DNA from: Nocardia altamirensis NBRC 108246
GTDB taxonomy: Bacteria; Actinomycetota; Actinomycetes; Mycobacteriales; Mycobacteriaceae
Assembly: GCF_001612685.1 (NCBI RefSeq)
Contig: NZ_BDAY01000065.1
Coordinates: 1 to 64,000, forward strand
DNA: 64,000 bases
Direction: 5' to 3'
Under the pieces are notes generated by a model. That model was not told where the DNA came from and did not search any database. It saw only the letters and a program-made list of their open reading frames with translations. Below, piece by piece: positions 8,637-16,851 of this stretch. The translations under genes were made by a program, and so were the position numbers. Numbering within the stretch: position 1 is the first letter of the stretch; each line of letters opens with the position of its first letter.

Positions 8637-8669
8637 GTGGGGAGCCGCCAGGGCATGGCGGCTCCCCAC
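8637..8669 (+). terminator. Hairpin terminator after MFS exporter
   Basis: GTGGGGAGCCGCC and GGCGGCTCCCCAC form a perfect 13-bp stem with a 7-base loop, 27 bases after the exporter stop. It insulates the exporter from the ESX module. Confidence 0.75.
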
Positions 8670-8784
8670 TTGGCGTGCTTGCAACGTTGTGAACTGGAAC
8701 GTACCGTCAATCGGAGTTGCAAGGGGGCACGGAAATCGGCCCGGACCTGTCTGTATTGCGCACAACGGCGACGGTGAGGAACGG

Positions 8785-9360
8785 ATGACTAGCAGGGGGA
8801 ATGTGCTGCGTGGTCTAGTCGTCGCGGTCGGTGTGATGGTGGTTTCGGCGGGGTGTGGAGATCCCACCGAGGGAAAACCGACTGCGAGCGGGACCACGGC
8901 TGTCACGACTGCCCCGTCGAAATCGGCAGACGCTGACGCTGGACTGTGGGATCCGTGCAGCTTGCCCGACTCTGCGCTGTCCGCAAGCGGGCTCGATCCT
9001 TCAACCAAAGAAAAGGATGTCGCAGGCGTCGACTTCGAAGGGTGGAAGGTGTGCGATTGGCGGTCGACCGCGCAGTGGTACAACCTGTCGATCTTCTCGG
9101 GGACTCCCACCCTGCAGGACGTCCGAAAGCGCCCCGACTACGAAGCATTCGCGCCGCTTACCGTCGGTACACGGCAAGCAGTGCAGTACCTGTCCGTAAA
9201 CGACAAGAAACGGCTCAACTGCTACGTCGCAGTCGAGCTTCTACGAGGCACAGCCATATTCAAGGCGCAGACCAACTATTCGATAGGTAAACAAGGCGAC
9301 CCATGCGCCGAGGCACGTCGTCACACGGACGAACTGGCTAAGTACCTACCCGGGAGCTAA
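8785..9360 (+). CDS. DUF3558-type lipoprotein, first gene of ESX module
   Basis: 191 residues. The N-terminus MTSRGNVLRGLVVAVGVM then VVSAGC is a signal peptide with lipobox (Cys near 24). The mature protein has LWDPCSLPDSALSASGLDP and KVCDW, the paired-Cys pattern of mycobacterial/nocardial DUF3558 lipoproteins. It should be anchored to the outer face of the cytoplasmic membrane; the family has no firm function. The stop is 4 bases before the next gene, placing it in an operon with EspC-like, WXG/PPE-like and EspG-like proteins, so a surface role linked to type VII secretion is inferred. Confidence 0.75.
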   Translation: MTSRGNVLRGLVVAVGVMVVSAGCGDPTEGKPTASGTTAVTTAPSKSADADAGLWDPCSLPDSALSASGLDPSTKEKDVAGVDFEGWKVCDWRSTAQWYNLSIFSGTPTLQDVRKRPDYEAFAPLTVGTRQAVQYLSVNDKKRLNCYVAVELLRGTAIFKAQTNYSIGKQGDPCAEARRHTDELAKYLPGS

Positions 9361-9364
9361 TGAG

Positions 9365-9751
9365 ATGGCCATTGAGTTTGGCGTCGATCCCACGGAATGG
9401 CGCAAGGTTCTCGACCTGGCGAATTCTGGTGAAATACTGCTGGATCCGGAAGTCGGCAGAGGTTTGGACCGGGTGTGCGACGACTACCTTGGTCAGCTGG
9501 ACGGCCTGCTGCGGACAGTCGCACGCGTTGAAGACATCTCTGGATTCGGCCCGTTCCCGTCAAGCCTCGCCTTGCAGGAGAAGTTCAAACTCAAGGCCAC
9601 CGGTGGCGACCGGTCGATGGACGCCGTGCTGATGCAGCACATCGACGCCGTCAAACTTGCGAAACAGGTTGTCGCCAAAGCGATTTCGAACTTCCAGGAA
9701 CAAGATCAATCCAGGGCCGACCAATTCACCGGATTGGATGTGCCGCAATGA
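9365..9751 (+). CDS. EspC/DUF2580-like small ESX substrate candidate
   Basis: 128 residues, mainly helical by composition, no signal peptide or membrane segment. C-terminal to the last helix, NFQEQDQ gives an F-x-x-x-D pattern resembling the YxxxD/E type VII export signal but with Phe. The gene overlaps the next by ATGA and lies between a DUF3558 lipoprotein and a WXG-containing protein, the usual setting of EspC/PE-like partners. The family call rests on context and helical build, not on a clear domain match. Confidence 0.5.
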   Translation: MAIEFGVDPTEWRKVLDLANSGEILLDPEVGRGLDRVCDDYLGQLDGLLRTVARVEDISGFGPFPSSLALQEKFKLKATGGDRSMDAVLMQHIDAVKLAKQVVAKAISNFQEQDQSRADQFTGLDVPQ

Positions 9752-11052
9752 CATACGACGACTACCGTGCCCGCATCATCGCGGCCCAGGAGCAGTGGAA
9801 TCGCGAGCGGCAGAACATCTACGACTTCACCCGCCGGATCGATGAGACCTTCGACGGCGAGTTCGAACCGCCGAAGATTCCGGGCCCGGACAACTACGAC
9901 TCGATGAGCCTGGCACAGATGGTCGACGCGGTGAACTCGATGCGGCCGAGCGCCGCACACGAGGCATCACAAGCATGGCTGAACATCAGCATGAATCTCA
10001 CCGGCGCCACCGAGGCGTTCAACAGGGAGTTCGCCCGCACGATCTCCGGCGCGTGGACCGGCAAGTCCGGTGCGGCGGCGACCAAGGCGGTCAACGACTA
10101 CAGCGAGAAGTCCAAAGCGCTGGCCAGCGCAACGGGACTGGTGAGTTTCAAACTGTCGGAACTGCATACCGGCCTGAATCAGACCCAGGCATTGATGCCG
10201 CAGGCGACCCAACGCCCGGATCTGATGGGCAAGACGCTGCCGCAAAACGGTGCGATGAAAGCCGGTGACTATTCCGAAGAGGAAGCGACACAGGAGGCGC
10301 GGCGCATCTTGCGCACGGTCTACGGTCAGGTCGCGAACCAGACCGATCAAGGTGTTCCGGTGTTGCCTGCCGCCCCGAGCATCGTCGAGGACTCACCGAA
10401 GCCCAACTCCGCACCCAGCCAGGAGAATTCGCCCGGCACCACGAATTCTCCCGGAGCACAGGAGAACTCCACCACCGGCGAACCTGGCTCGACAGAGCAA
10501 GAGTCCAAGGCGCCCGACCAGCAGGCCAACGATCCGACACAGCCAGCAGGAACCGATCCGTCGGCGCCAGGATCGCCCGCCACAACCACGGCGGGCACGG
10601 AGTCTGGGACACCGTCGAACGTTCCGACGACCACGTCCCCGAACACCACGAACACCGGCAGCCCAAGCACCGGCAACCCGAATCTCACCACTGCGACCCC
10701 TACCCCATCGCGTCCCCTCAGCACCTCCCCTGGAACACCCGGCCGCCCCAATATCCCTGGCACACCAGGAACTTCGGGAACCCCGGGCACACCAAGCCCA
10801 GGCCGCAGCATCCCGGGATCACCCCAACCCGTCGCCGCCCCGGCTGCCGCGGTCGCACGCACCGACGGCACAACCGGCCGCCCCGGCGCAGGCGGAACCG
10901 GCATCGCACCGGGCATGGCAGGTAAGGGCAAGGACGACGAGCAGGAGAAGTCCGGCACAAAGGACTACCTGATCACCCAGGCGAACGGCAACGAGGTCAC
11001 CGGCCTGGATTCGTTGCCGAAGGCGGTGCCACCGGTCCTCGGTAGCGACTGA
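9748..11052 (+). CDS. WXG/PPE-like ESX substrate with Pro/Thr/Ser-rich tail
   Basis: 434 residues. Residues 1-190 are helix-rich, with SGAWTGKSGAAATKAVNDYS near 110-130 containing the Trp-x-Gly turn of WXG100/PPE proteins. From about residue 205 to 400 the protein is Pro/Thr/Ser/Gly-rich with repeated GTPG/TPGTP units, probably disordered and surface exposed. It ends with a charged segment followed by YLITQANGNEVTGLD. It overlaps the upstream gene by ATGA and is followed 3 bases later by an EspG-like gene. PPE proteins are exported as PE/PPE dimers guided by EspG; that mechanism is inferred here. Confidence 0.6.
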   Translation: MTYDDYRARIIAAQEQWNRERQNIYDFTRRIDETFDGEFEPPKIPGPDNYDSMSLAQMVDAVNSMRPSAAHEASQAWLNISMNLTGATEAFNREFARTISGAWTGKSGAAATKAVNDYSEKSKALASATGLVSFKLSELHTGLNQTQALMPQATQRPDLMGKTLPQNGAMKAGDYSEEEATQEARRILRTVYGQVANQTDQGVPVLPAAPSIVEDSPKPNSAPSQENSPGTTNSPGAQENSTTGEPGSTEQESKAPDQQANDPTQPAGTDPSAPGSPATTTAGTESGTPSNVPTTTSPNTTNTGSPSTGNPNLTTATPTPSRPLSTSPGTPGRPNIPGTPGTSGTPGTPSPGRSIPGSPQPVAAPAAAVARTDGTTGRPGAGGTGIAPGMAGKGKDDEQEKSGTKDYLITQANGNEVTGLDSLPKAVPPVLGSD

Positions 11053-11055
11053 CGC

Positions 11056-11832
11056 ATGACTGACTGGCGCTTCACCGGTCTCGAGTTCGAGCTGCTCTGG
11101 TCGGCTTACGGCCGTGACCGACTACCGTATCCGCTGCAATACCGTGCCGAGGCAGCCGATTTCAGCGATCTCAAGCAACAACGGGAAGCCGCGGCCGACG
11201 CGCTGATGAACCGGTACGCCGAGGACTTGGAACGCGCACTCGACGTACTCCTGGAGCCGGAGGCCCGCATCGAATCGAAGGGTCTCGGCGAAACCCCGTC
11301 GAACGTCTTCCGATTCCACGCCGGAATACGGGGTGGGCTCGGCGCGACCCTCGTCCAACTTCCTGGCCACGCCGCGGACACCGGTTCGGACGTGATCGTA
11401 AGCTGGTGCCCCGCAACACAGGTCGCCAAGCGGGCAGTCGCCGCCCTGCCGCGCACGCCTCCCGGCACCCATCCGCCGATCGAGGTCCGCCGCGAAGAGG
11501 TCGCCGCCGACCGCGAACGCCACGTCCGCCGCCCCTACGAGGTGAGCATGGCCGAGCAGCTGGACCGGATCTTCAAGCGCCGCAGGCTCGGCCTCGGCGA
11601 GATCACCGTCTTCGCCGGTGCGGCCGTCGACGCCCGTCCCGCCTTCGGCCGCGGCTTCTGGTGGATGGACTACGAAGACGGCCGCTACTTCGTCAAGACC
11701 GGCGATCCGATCGTCGCCAGACCGCTCGACGCCGCGACGATGACCGCCGAGATCAACCGTCTCCTAGCCCGCACCCAGCGCTTCTTCCGCGAGGACCGCG
11801 ACCACGACCGGTCCATCGGCTCGCAGTGGTAG
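11056..11832 (+). CDS. EspG-family ESX secretion chaperone
   Basis: 258 residues, no signal peptide. The opening WRFTGLEFELLWSAYGRDRLPYPL is typical of EspG proteins, which bind the helical tip of PPE substrates in the cytosol and deliver them to the ESX translocase. The C-terminal part with FWWMDYEDGRYFVKTGDP fits the second lobe. It is the last gene of a four-gene unit whose third gene encodes its likely client. No EccB-E or MycP translocon genes are in the window, so it must use a system encoded elsewhere. Confidence 0.7.
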   Translation: MTDWRFTGLEFELLWSAYGRDRLPYPLQYRAEAADFSDLKQQREAAADALMNRYAEDLERALDVLLEPEARIESKGLGETPSNVFRFHAGIRGGLGATLVQLPGHAADTGSDVIVSWCPATQVAKRAVAALPRTPPGTHPPIEVRREEVAADRERHVRRPYEVSMAEQLDRIFKRRRLGLGEITVFAGAAVDARPAFGRGFWWMDYEDGRYFVKTGDPIVARPLDAATMTAEINRLLARTQRFFREDRDHDRSIGSQW

Positions 11833-11838
11833 CAACGA

Positions 11839-13029
11839 TCAGCTGTCGAGCCGCTCGATGATGGTCGCGTTGGCGGTGCCGCCGCCTTCACAAATGGTGA
11901 GCAGCCCGTAGCGGCCGTTGATCCGCTCCAGCTCGTTGAGCAGCGTGGCGAAAAGCTTTGCGCCGGTTGCTCCGAGGGGATGGCCGAGCGCGATGGCGCC
12001 GCCGTTGACGTTGACCCGGTCCGGGTTCGCGCCGGTCTCCTGCAACCAGGCGAGCACCACCGGCGCGAAGGCCTCGTTGATTTCGATCAGGTCGATGTCA
12101 TCGATGGTGAGGCCGGTCTTTTCGAGCGCCCACTTGGTGGCCGGGATGGGCGCGGTGAGCATGAAGATCGGATCGGCGCCGCGCGCGCTGACATGGTGGA
12201 TGCGGGCCCGCGGCCGCAAACCGTATTCCTGTACCGCCCAGTCGGAGGCGAGCAGTGTGGCGCTGGCGCCGTCGGAAATCTGGCTCGCCACCGCGGCCGT
12301 GAGCGGGCTGCCTTCGGCGAGCGGCGGCAGCGACGCCATCTTCACCAGGCTGGTCTCGCGGGGTCCCTGGTCGATCCAGAAGTCGCCGACCGGAACGATC
12401 TCGTTGTCGAAGCGGCCGTTCTTGATGGCATCGCGCGCCCGCTCGTGGCTGCGCAATGCCCAGTGCTCCATGTCTTCTCGGCTGATGCCCCACTTTTCGG
12501 CGATCAGCTGCGCCGCGTGGAACTGGGTGACCTCGGCGCTGCCGTAGCGGTGGTCCCACCCGTCGGAGCCGGCGAACGGCGTCTCGAATCCGTATTCCTT
12601 GCCCGCATACATGGCCGCGGAGATCGGGATGGCGCTCATGTTCTGCAATCCGCCCGCGACGATCACTTCGGCGGTGCCGCTCATGATGGCTTGCGCGCCG
12701 AAATTAATGGCCTGCTGGCTGGATCCGCATTGCCGGTCGACGGTGACGCCGGGGACTTCCTCCGGGTATCCGGCCGCCAACCATGCGGTGCGGCCGACGT
12801 TTCCGGCCTGCGGGCCGACGTTGTCGACGCAGCCGACGATCACGTCGTCGACGTTGCCAGGGTCGATCGGGTTGCGGTCCAACAGACCTCGCAGCGCGGC
12901 CGCGCCGAGATCGGCCGGGTGCACGGCGGCCAGCGCGCCGCCGCGCTTGCCGACCGGGGTGCGCACGGCGTCGATCACGTAGGCGTCCCGCAGCGGGGCG
13001 TAGGGGCGGCGGGCGGCTGGTGCTGACAT
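11839..13029 (-). CDS. fadA6: Acetyl-CoA acetyltransferase (thiolase) of HIP catabolism
   Basis: 396 residues, thiolase family. The acyl-binding Cys lies in VDRQCGSSQQ at about residue 101, NEAFAPV supplies the conserved Asn/Glu segment, GGAIALGHPLGATG the His loop, and CEGGGTANATII the second catalytic Cys. FadA6 performs thiolysis in the final steps of C/D-ring breakdown (Rv3556c). The ATG at 13029 is preceded by AGGAG; the longer frame reads into the kstR2 junction. It lies 56 bases downstream of kstR2 on the same strand. Confidence 0.9.
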   Translation of the reverse strand: MSAPAARRPYAPLRDAYVIDAVRTPVGKRGGALAAVHPADLGAAALRGLLDRNPIDPGNVDDVIVGCVDNVGPQAGNVGRTAWLAAGYPEEVPGVTVDRQCGSSQQAINFGAQAIMSGTAEVIVAGGLQNMSAIPISAAMYAGKEYGFETPFAGSDGWDHRYGSAEVTQFHAAQLIAEKWGISREDMEHWALRSHERARDAIKNGRFDNEIVPVGDFWIDQGPRETSLVKMASLPPLAEGSPLTAAVASQISDGASATLLASDWAVQEYGLRPRARIHHVSARGADPIFMLTAPIPATKWALEKTGLTIDDIDLIEINEAFAPVVLAWLQETGANPDRVNVNGGAIALGHPLGATGAKLFATLLNELERINGRYGLLTICEGGGTANATIIERLDS

Positions 13030-13085
13030 CTGAGAACTCCTACGTGGTGTGCTTGCGAACAGCGCGACGGGCCGCGTCGCGCGGA

Positions 13086-13691
13086 TTAGGTCGCCGTGAG
13101 CCCGTCCAACACGATGGTCAGGTACTGCTTGGCGAGGTTGTCGACGGTGATGGGGCCGCCTGGCTGATACCACCGCACCGCGACCCACACGGTGTCGCGC
13201 AGGAACCGGTAGGCCAGTTCGACATCGATCTCGGGCCGGAAGCTGCCGTCCTGCACGCCGTTGGTCAGCACCCGGTGCCAGAGCTCGCGAAACTCGCGGT
13301 TGTATTCGGCGATGTAGGTGAACCGCTCGGCGGTGCGCAGGCGCTTGGCCTCGGCCTGGTAGATCGCCACCGCGGCGTGATGCCGGTCGAACGATTGGTA
13401 GGACGCGAGCACCAAGGCTTCCAACGTGTCTCGCGAGCTGAGCCCGGCGGCGACGATCTCGCGGTAGTGCCCGAACAGGTCGTCGAGGAAGCCGCGCAGG
13501 ATCTCGTCGACCATCGACTCCTTGGAGTCGAAGTGGTGGTAGAGGCTGCCCGATAGAATCCCGGCCGCGTCGGCGATGTCGCGCACGGTGGTGGCGCGCA
13601 GTCCACGCTCGGCGAACAGCTGCGCCGCGAGCGTGAGCAGTTCATTGCGCCGTGCTGATTTCGATGCGTCGGGTGCGGTCACAACCGCCAT
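13086..13691 (-). CDS. kstR2: TetR-family HIP-CoA-responsive repressor
   Basis: 201 residues. The N-terminal helix-turn-helix covers residues 10-60 (LFAERGLRATTVRDIADAAGILSGSLYHHF), and the rest is a helical ligand domain. KstR2 (Rv3557c) represses the HIP regulon and is released by HIP-CoA. A near-perfect palindrome of its consensus type begins 6 bases before the start codon, indicating autoregulation. Position next to fadA6 matches mycobacteria and rhodococci. Confidence 0.92.
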   Translation of the reverse strand: MAVVTAPDASKSARRNELLTLAAQLFAERGLRATTVRDIADAAGILSGSLYHHFDSKESMVDEILRGFLDDLFGHYREIVAAGLSSRDTLEALVLASYQSFDRHHAAVAIYQAEAKRLRTAERFTYIAEYNREFRELWHRVLTNGVQDGSFRPEIDVELAYRFLRDTVWVAVRWYQPGGPITVDNLAKQYLTIVLDGLTAT

Positions 13692-13697
13692 AATACA

Positions 13698-13715
13698 ACC
13701 AAGCGTTTGCTTGGT
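13698..13715. promoter_or_regulatory. KstR2-type operator upstream of kstR2
   Basis: ACCAAGC and GCTTGGT form perfect 7-base inverted arms around GTTT. It differs from AnCAAGnACTTGnT at two central positions but has better outer symmetry than the other two boxes. It probably mediates kstR2 (and fadA6) autoregulation. Confidence 0.7.
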
Positions 13716-13752
13716 ACAGGGTGGTTGGCAGGAGTGTCGGGCACCAGGACGT

Positions 13753-14490
13753 TCAGCGCACCGAATAACGCAGCGGGGAGGAGACGGATAGATCGGCTAG
13801 GAGCCGGTCGCAGATCACCACGGGCGAGATGCCGGCCCGGGCCATGCGCGCGACCAGCGCGAGTCGTCTTTCGCAGCTGTCCCATTCGACGGTGAGCTGC
13901 CCGCGGCCCGGCCCGGCATCCACGGTGGCCATCACCCGCGGTGGGCCGTGCGGCACCGGCTCCTCGATCAACTTGAGCACCATGCCGCGCTGCCACGCCC
14001 GATAGGTTTCCATGTCGGCGCCGGTCACCAGCTTGTCGGTGGCGGCGCAGAGTCCCTGCGCGATCTCCTCGTCGAAGGCGACCCGATCGAACCGGAACTT
14101 GCGACACTTCGCCACCACATCGAGCAGATCCGCGCGCACCTCGCACAGCACCGCGGCCTGCCGATGCCTGCGCCGGTCCTGATCGGTCTCCTGGATCTCC
14201 CGATAGTCGGGCCCGAGCCCGAGTCGTTTGGCGCGCTCGCGATCTCGCGCCAGATCGGCGCGCAACGCACCGCGTGGATCGCGCGCGACAGCACCCTCGT
14301 CGATCGCGAATTGCTCGAGAATCTGCGCGGCCCGCATCGCGGTGGCACATTCGGAATCGTGGTCCATCAGCTCCGCGCCGAGCGTGAGCGCGGCCAGCAC
14401 CATACTGTCCAAGCGGCGCCGGGCAAGCACCACTTCGCACACCAAGTCGAGTTCCAGTTGTTCGCGGGCAGCTGGGCTATCCAGGCCCAT
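13753..14490 (-). CDS. Unrecognised protein between kstR2 and ipdF
   Basis: About 245 residues if the ATG at 14490 is used (AAAGGGG lies about 8 bases upstream); ATGs at 14496 and 14535 are alternatives. The composition is hydrophilic, with many Arg, Glu and Asp and no signal peptide or membrane helix. A charged helical stretch near residues 75-110 (ARDRERAKRLGLGPDYREI, then RRRHRQAA) is followed by a region with RAWQRGMVLKLIEEP and VEWDSCERRLALVARMARAG. I recognise no domain. In M. tuberculosis this slot holds PPE64, to which it has no visible resemblance. Confidence 0.55.
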   Translation of the reverse strand: MGLDSPAAREQLELDLVCEVVLARRRLDSMVLAALTLGAELMDHDSECATAMRAAQILEQFAIDEGAVARDPRGALRADLARDRERAKRLGLGPDYREIQETDQDRRRHRQAAVLCEVRADLLDVVAKCRKFRFDRVAFDEEIAQGLCAATDKLVTGADMETYRAWQRGMVLKLIEEPVPHGPPRVMATVDAGPGRGQLTVEWDSCERRLALVARMARAGISPVVICDRLLADLSVSSPLRYSVR

Positions 14491-14690
14491 AGCCATCGCC
14501 CCTTTGGAGAGTGCGGGATCCGATTCACCCAGCATGGCACACCCCGGCGGCATCTGGCGCTGCCTTTTCTACCTGATCAGCCGCCCATTTGCCCGCAGTG
14601 CGCTGGACGCCGTAAGGCGTTCGCACTCAGGCGTGCGCAGCCACTCATCCGCTCTGTCGCAGCCGTCCGAACGGACCCTTCAGCGGACGC

Positions 14691-15485
14691 TCAGGCGCGC
14701 TGGCTACTGACCGAGACGACCTCGCCGGTGAGATACGAGGTGTAGTCGCTCGCCAGCATCGCGATGGTGGCGGCCACTTCCCACGGCTCGGCGGCCCGGC
14801 CGAAAGCTTCACGCTCCGACAGCTGATCGAGCAGTTCGGTCGAGCTGACCTTGTCCAGGAAGGCATGCCTGGCGATGCTCGGCGCGACCGCGTTGATCCG
14901 CACGCCGAGTTCGGCGGCCTCGATCGCGCTGCACCGGGTCAGCGCCATCACGCCTGCCTTGGCCGCGGCGTAATGGGCCTGACCGTGCTGCGCGCGCCAG
15001 CCGAGCACGCTGGCGTTGTTGACGATCACGCCGCCGTGGCCCGCCGTGCGGAAGTAGCCGAGTGCGGCGCGGGTGCAGCGGAAGGTGCCGTTGAGGGTGA
15101 TGTCGAGGACGCGGTCCCACTGCTCGTCGGTCATGTCGACCACCGGTGTCTCGCCGCCGAGTCCGGCATTGTTGACCATGATGTCGATCCGGCCGATCGC
15201 CTCGGCCGCGCCATGCACGAGCGCGTTCACCTGTTCGGTGCTCTGCACATCGCAGGCGATCGAGGCGACCTTGCGTGCCGGGAACTCGGCGGCCAGCTCG
15301 GCCGCCGTCTCGGCCAAACGCCGCTCGTGCCAATCGGAAACGACTACATCGGCGCCCTCGGCGAGCAGCCTGCGCGCCGTTGCGGAGCCGATCCCGGTGC
15401 CTGCGGCGGCGGTGACGACGGCGACGCGCCCGGTCAGCAGGCCGTGCCCGGGAACCGGTTGCGGCGCAACGGAAAGGCCGCTCAC
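14691..15485 (-). CDS. ipdF: 5-hydroxy-HIP-CoA-type dehydrogenase, SDR family
   Basis: 264-residue SDR. VVTAAAGTGIGSATARRLL near residues 20-38 is the cofactor loop (AAAGTGIG variant), NNAG near 105, and NNASVLGWRAQHGQAHYAAAKAG carries the catalytic Ser-Tyr-Lys. This region is almost identical to what I recall of Rv3559c (IpdF), which oxidises the C5 hydroxyl of the HIP-derived CoA ester. The GTG at 15485 gives the orthologue length; its ribosome binding site is weak, so coupling to fadE30 74 bases upstream is possible. Confidence 0.87.
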   Translation of the reverse strand: MSGLSVAPQPVPGHGLLTGRVAVVTAAAGTGIGSATARRLLAEGADVVVSDWHERRLAETAAELAAEFPARKVASIACDVQSTEQVNALVHGAAEAIGRIDIMVNNAGLGGETPVVDMTDEQWDRVLDITLNGTFRCTRAALGYFRTAGHGGVIVNNASVLGWRAQHGQAHYAAAKAGVMALTRCSAIEAAELGVRINAVAPSIARHAFLDKVSSTELLDQLSEREAFGRAAEPWEVAATIAMLASDYTSYLTGEVVSVSSQRA

Positions 15486-15500
15486 GGGCTGTGTCTTATT

Positions 15501-15567
15501 GGCCGTGAGCGCGGGCCCTCCGTGGTTACGCTGCGCTACCGCCTCCGGGCCTGACCCGCTCACGGCC
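15501..15567. repeat. Inverted-repeat element at the fadE30-ipdF junction
   Basis: GGCCGTGAGCG (15501-15511) and CGCTCACGGCC (15557-15567) are perfect 11-base inverse complements about 45 bases apart, and the inner flanks also pair partly (GGG/CCC). The right arm covers the fadE30 stop codon. It could fold in the transcript as a processing or attenuating structure, or be a REP-like palindromic unit. Confidence 0.55.
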
Positions 15568-16774
15568 GGGCCTCCCGCGGCAGTCCGAGCACCCGCTCGG
15601 CAATGATGTTGCGCTGCACTTCGTTCGAACCTCCGTAGATGGTGTCGGCGCGGGTGAACAGATACAGCCGCTGCCATTCGTTGAGATCGTGCTCGTCGGC
15701 CACCATGCCTGCCGGACCCAGCACGGCCATGGCGAGTTCGCCGAGGCCGCGATGCCAGTTGGCCCACAACAGTTTCGCGACCGAGGCCTGTCCACCGTCG
15801 TCGACGCCGGCGCCCTCCATGGTGCGCATGGCATGGGCGCGCAACACCCGAAGCCCGACCCAGGCCCGGTCGATCCGGTCCGCGATCAGCGGGTCGTCGG
15901 CGGCGCCGGTGCGGCGAGCCAGCGCCTCGATGTCGGCGAGCTCCCTGGCGAACCTGATCTGCTGGCCGAGCGTGGAGATGCCGCGCTCGAAGGTCAGTGT
16001 GCCCATGGCGATGCGCCAACCGTCGCCAGGCGCGCCGACCACCAGATCCGCTGCCGTGCGCGCATTGTCGAAGAAGACCTCGTTGAATTCCGATGTCCCG
16101 GTCAGCTGGATGATCGGGCGCACGTCGATGCCGGGCTGCCGCAGCGGAACCAGCAGGTAGGAAAGTCCTTTGTGCCGAACGGAACCGCGCTCGGTGCGGG
16201 CGATCACGAAGCACCAGTCGGCGACGTGGGCCAGCGAGGTCCAGATCTTCTGGCCGTTGATCGACCACTCGTCACCGTCGAGCTGCGCCGCGGTATTGAT
16301 GGCGGCCAGGTCCGAGCCGGCGCCAGGCTCCGAATAGCCTTGGCACCACAGCTCACGCACCGTGCGGATGCCGGGCAGGAAGCGGTCCTGTTGCGCCGCG
16401 GTGCCGAAGGCGAGCAGCGTCGGGCCGAGTAGTTCCTCGCCGACGTGCGAAACCCGGGCAGGCGCATTCGCTTTCGCGTACTCCTCGTGGAAGATCACCT
16501 GCTGGCGCACGCTCGCCGCGCGGCCGCCGTGCTCGGTCGGCCAGCCGAGGCAGGTCCACCCCGCGGCGGCCAGGTGCTGGTCCCACGCGAGGCGCTCATC
16601 GAACGCCTCGTGCTCCCGGCCCGGCCCGCCGAGCCCACGCAGCTCGCGGAACTCACCGTTCAGGTTCTCGGCGAGCCACTCGCGCACCTCGGCGGCGAAT
16701 TGCGCGTCCTGCGTCGCGGAAAACCGCCCGCCCTGCGCGGCCGTGTCGGATTCTGAGGTCTGGATCGCACCCAC
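15560..16774 (-). CDS. fadE30: Acyl-CoA dehydrogenase of HIP catabolism
   Basis: 404 residues, full-length acyl-CoA dehydrogenase fold. CQGYSEPGAGSDLAAINTAA near residues 150-165 is the FAD/substrate segment, GQKIWTSLAHVADWCF follows, and YGGSNEVQRNIIAERVLGLPRE is the C-terminal FAD-binding signature. FadE30 (Rv3560c) dehydrogenates the HIP-CoA side chain. I use the GTG at 16774; a TTG-initiated extension would run into the operator. It is divergent from fadD3 across a KstR2 box and followed by ipdF. Confidence 0.88.
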   Translation of the reverse strand: MGAIQTSESDTAAQGGRFSATQDAQFAAEVREWLAENLNGEFRELRGLGGPGREHEAFDERLAWDQHLAAAGWTCLGWPTEHGGRAASVRQQVIFHEEYAKANAPARVSHVGEELLGPTLLAFGTAAQQDRFLPGIRTVRELWCQGYSEPGAGSDLAAINTAAQLDGDEWSINGQKIWTSLAHVADWCFVIARTERGSVRHKGLSYLLVPLRQPGIDVRPIIQLTGTSEFNEVFFDNARTAADLVVGAPGDGWRIAMGTLTFERGISTLGQQIRFARELADIEALARRTGAADDPLIADRIDRAWVGLRVLRAHAMRTMEGAGVDDGGQASVAKLLWANWHRGLGELAMAVLGPAGMVADEHDLNEWQRLYLFTRADTIYGGSNEVQRNIIAERVLGLPREARP

Positions 16775-16790
16775 GCCGGTAGGATAACCT

Positions 16791-16808
16791 ACCAAGCACT
16801 TGCTTTGT
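16791..16808. promoter_or_regulatory. KstR2 operator between fadE30 and fadD3
   Basis: ACCAAGCACTTGCT (16791-16804) matches AnCAAGnACTTGnT at every defined position. It overlaps a further palindrome, GGTAGG-ATAA-CCTACC (16779-16794). Position between divergent fadE30 and fadD3 indicates control of both units. Confidence 0.85.
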
Positions 16809-16809
16809 A

Positions 16810-16829
16810 GGGCACTTGCCTAAGTGCCC
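16810..16829 (+). other. Perfect stem-loop in the fadD3 leader
   Basis: GGGCACTT and AAGTGCCC are exact inverse complements around GCCT, directly after the KstR2 box and 22 bases before the fadD3 GTG. It may be a second regulator site or a 5' leader hairpin. It is too far from an upstream gene end to act as a terminator of a forward gene. Confidence 0.5.
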
Positions 16830-16851
16830 GCCGCGGAAGGTAAGGACAACC

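Noticed and set aside
10347..10958. Gly/Val/Pro-rich reverse frame opposite the PPE-like tail
   Set aside because: Repeat-like look comes from the complementary low-complexity tail on the forward strand.
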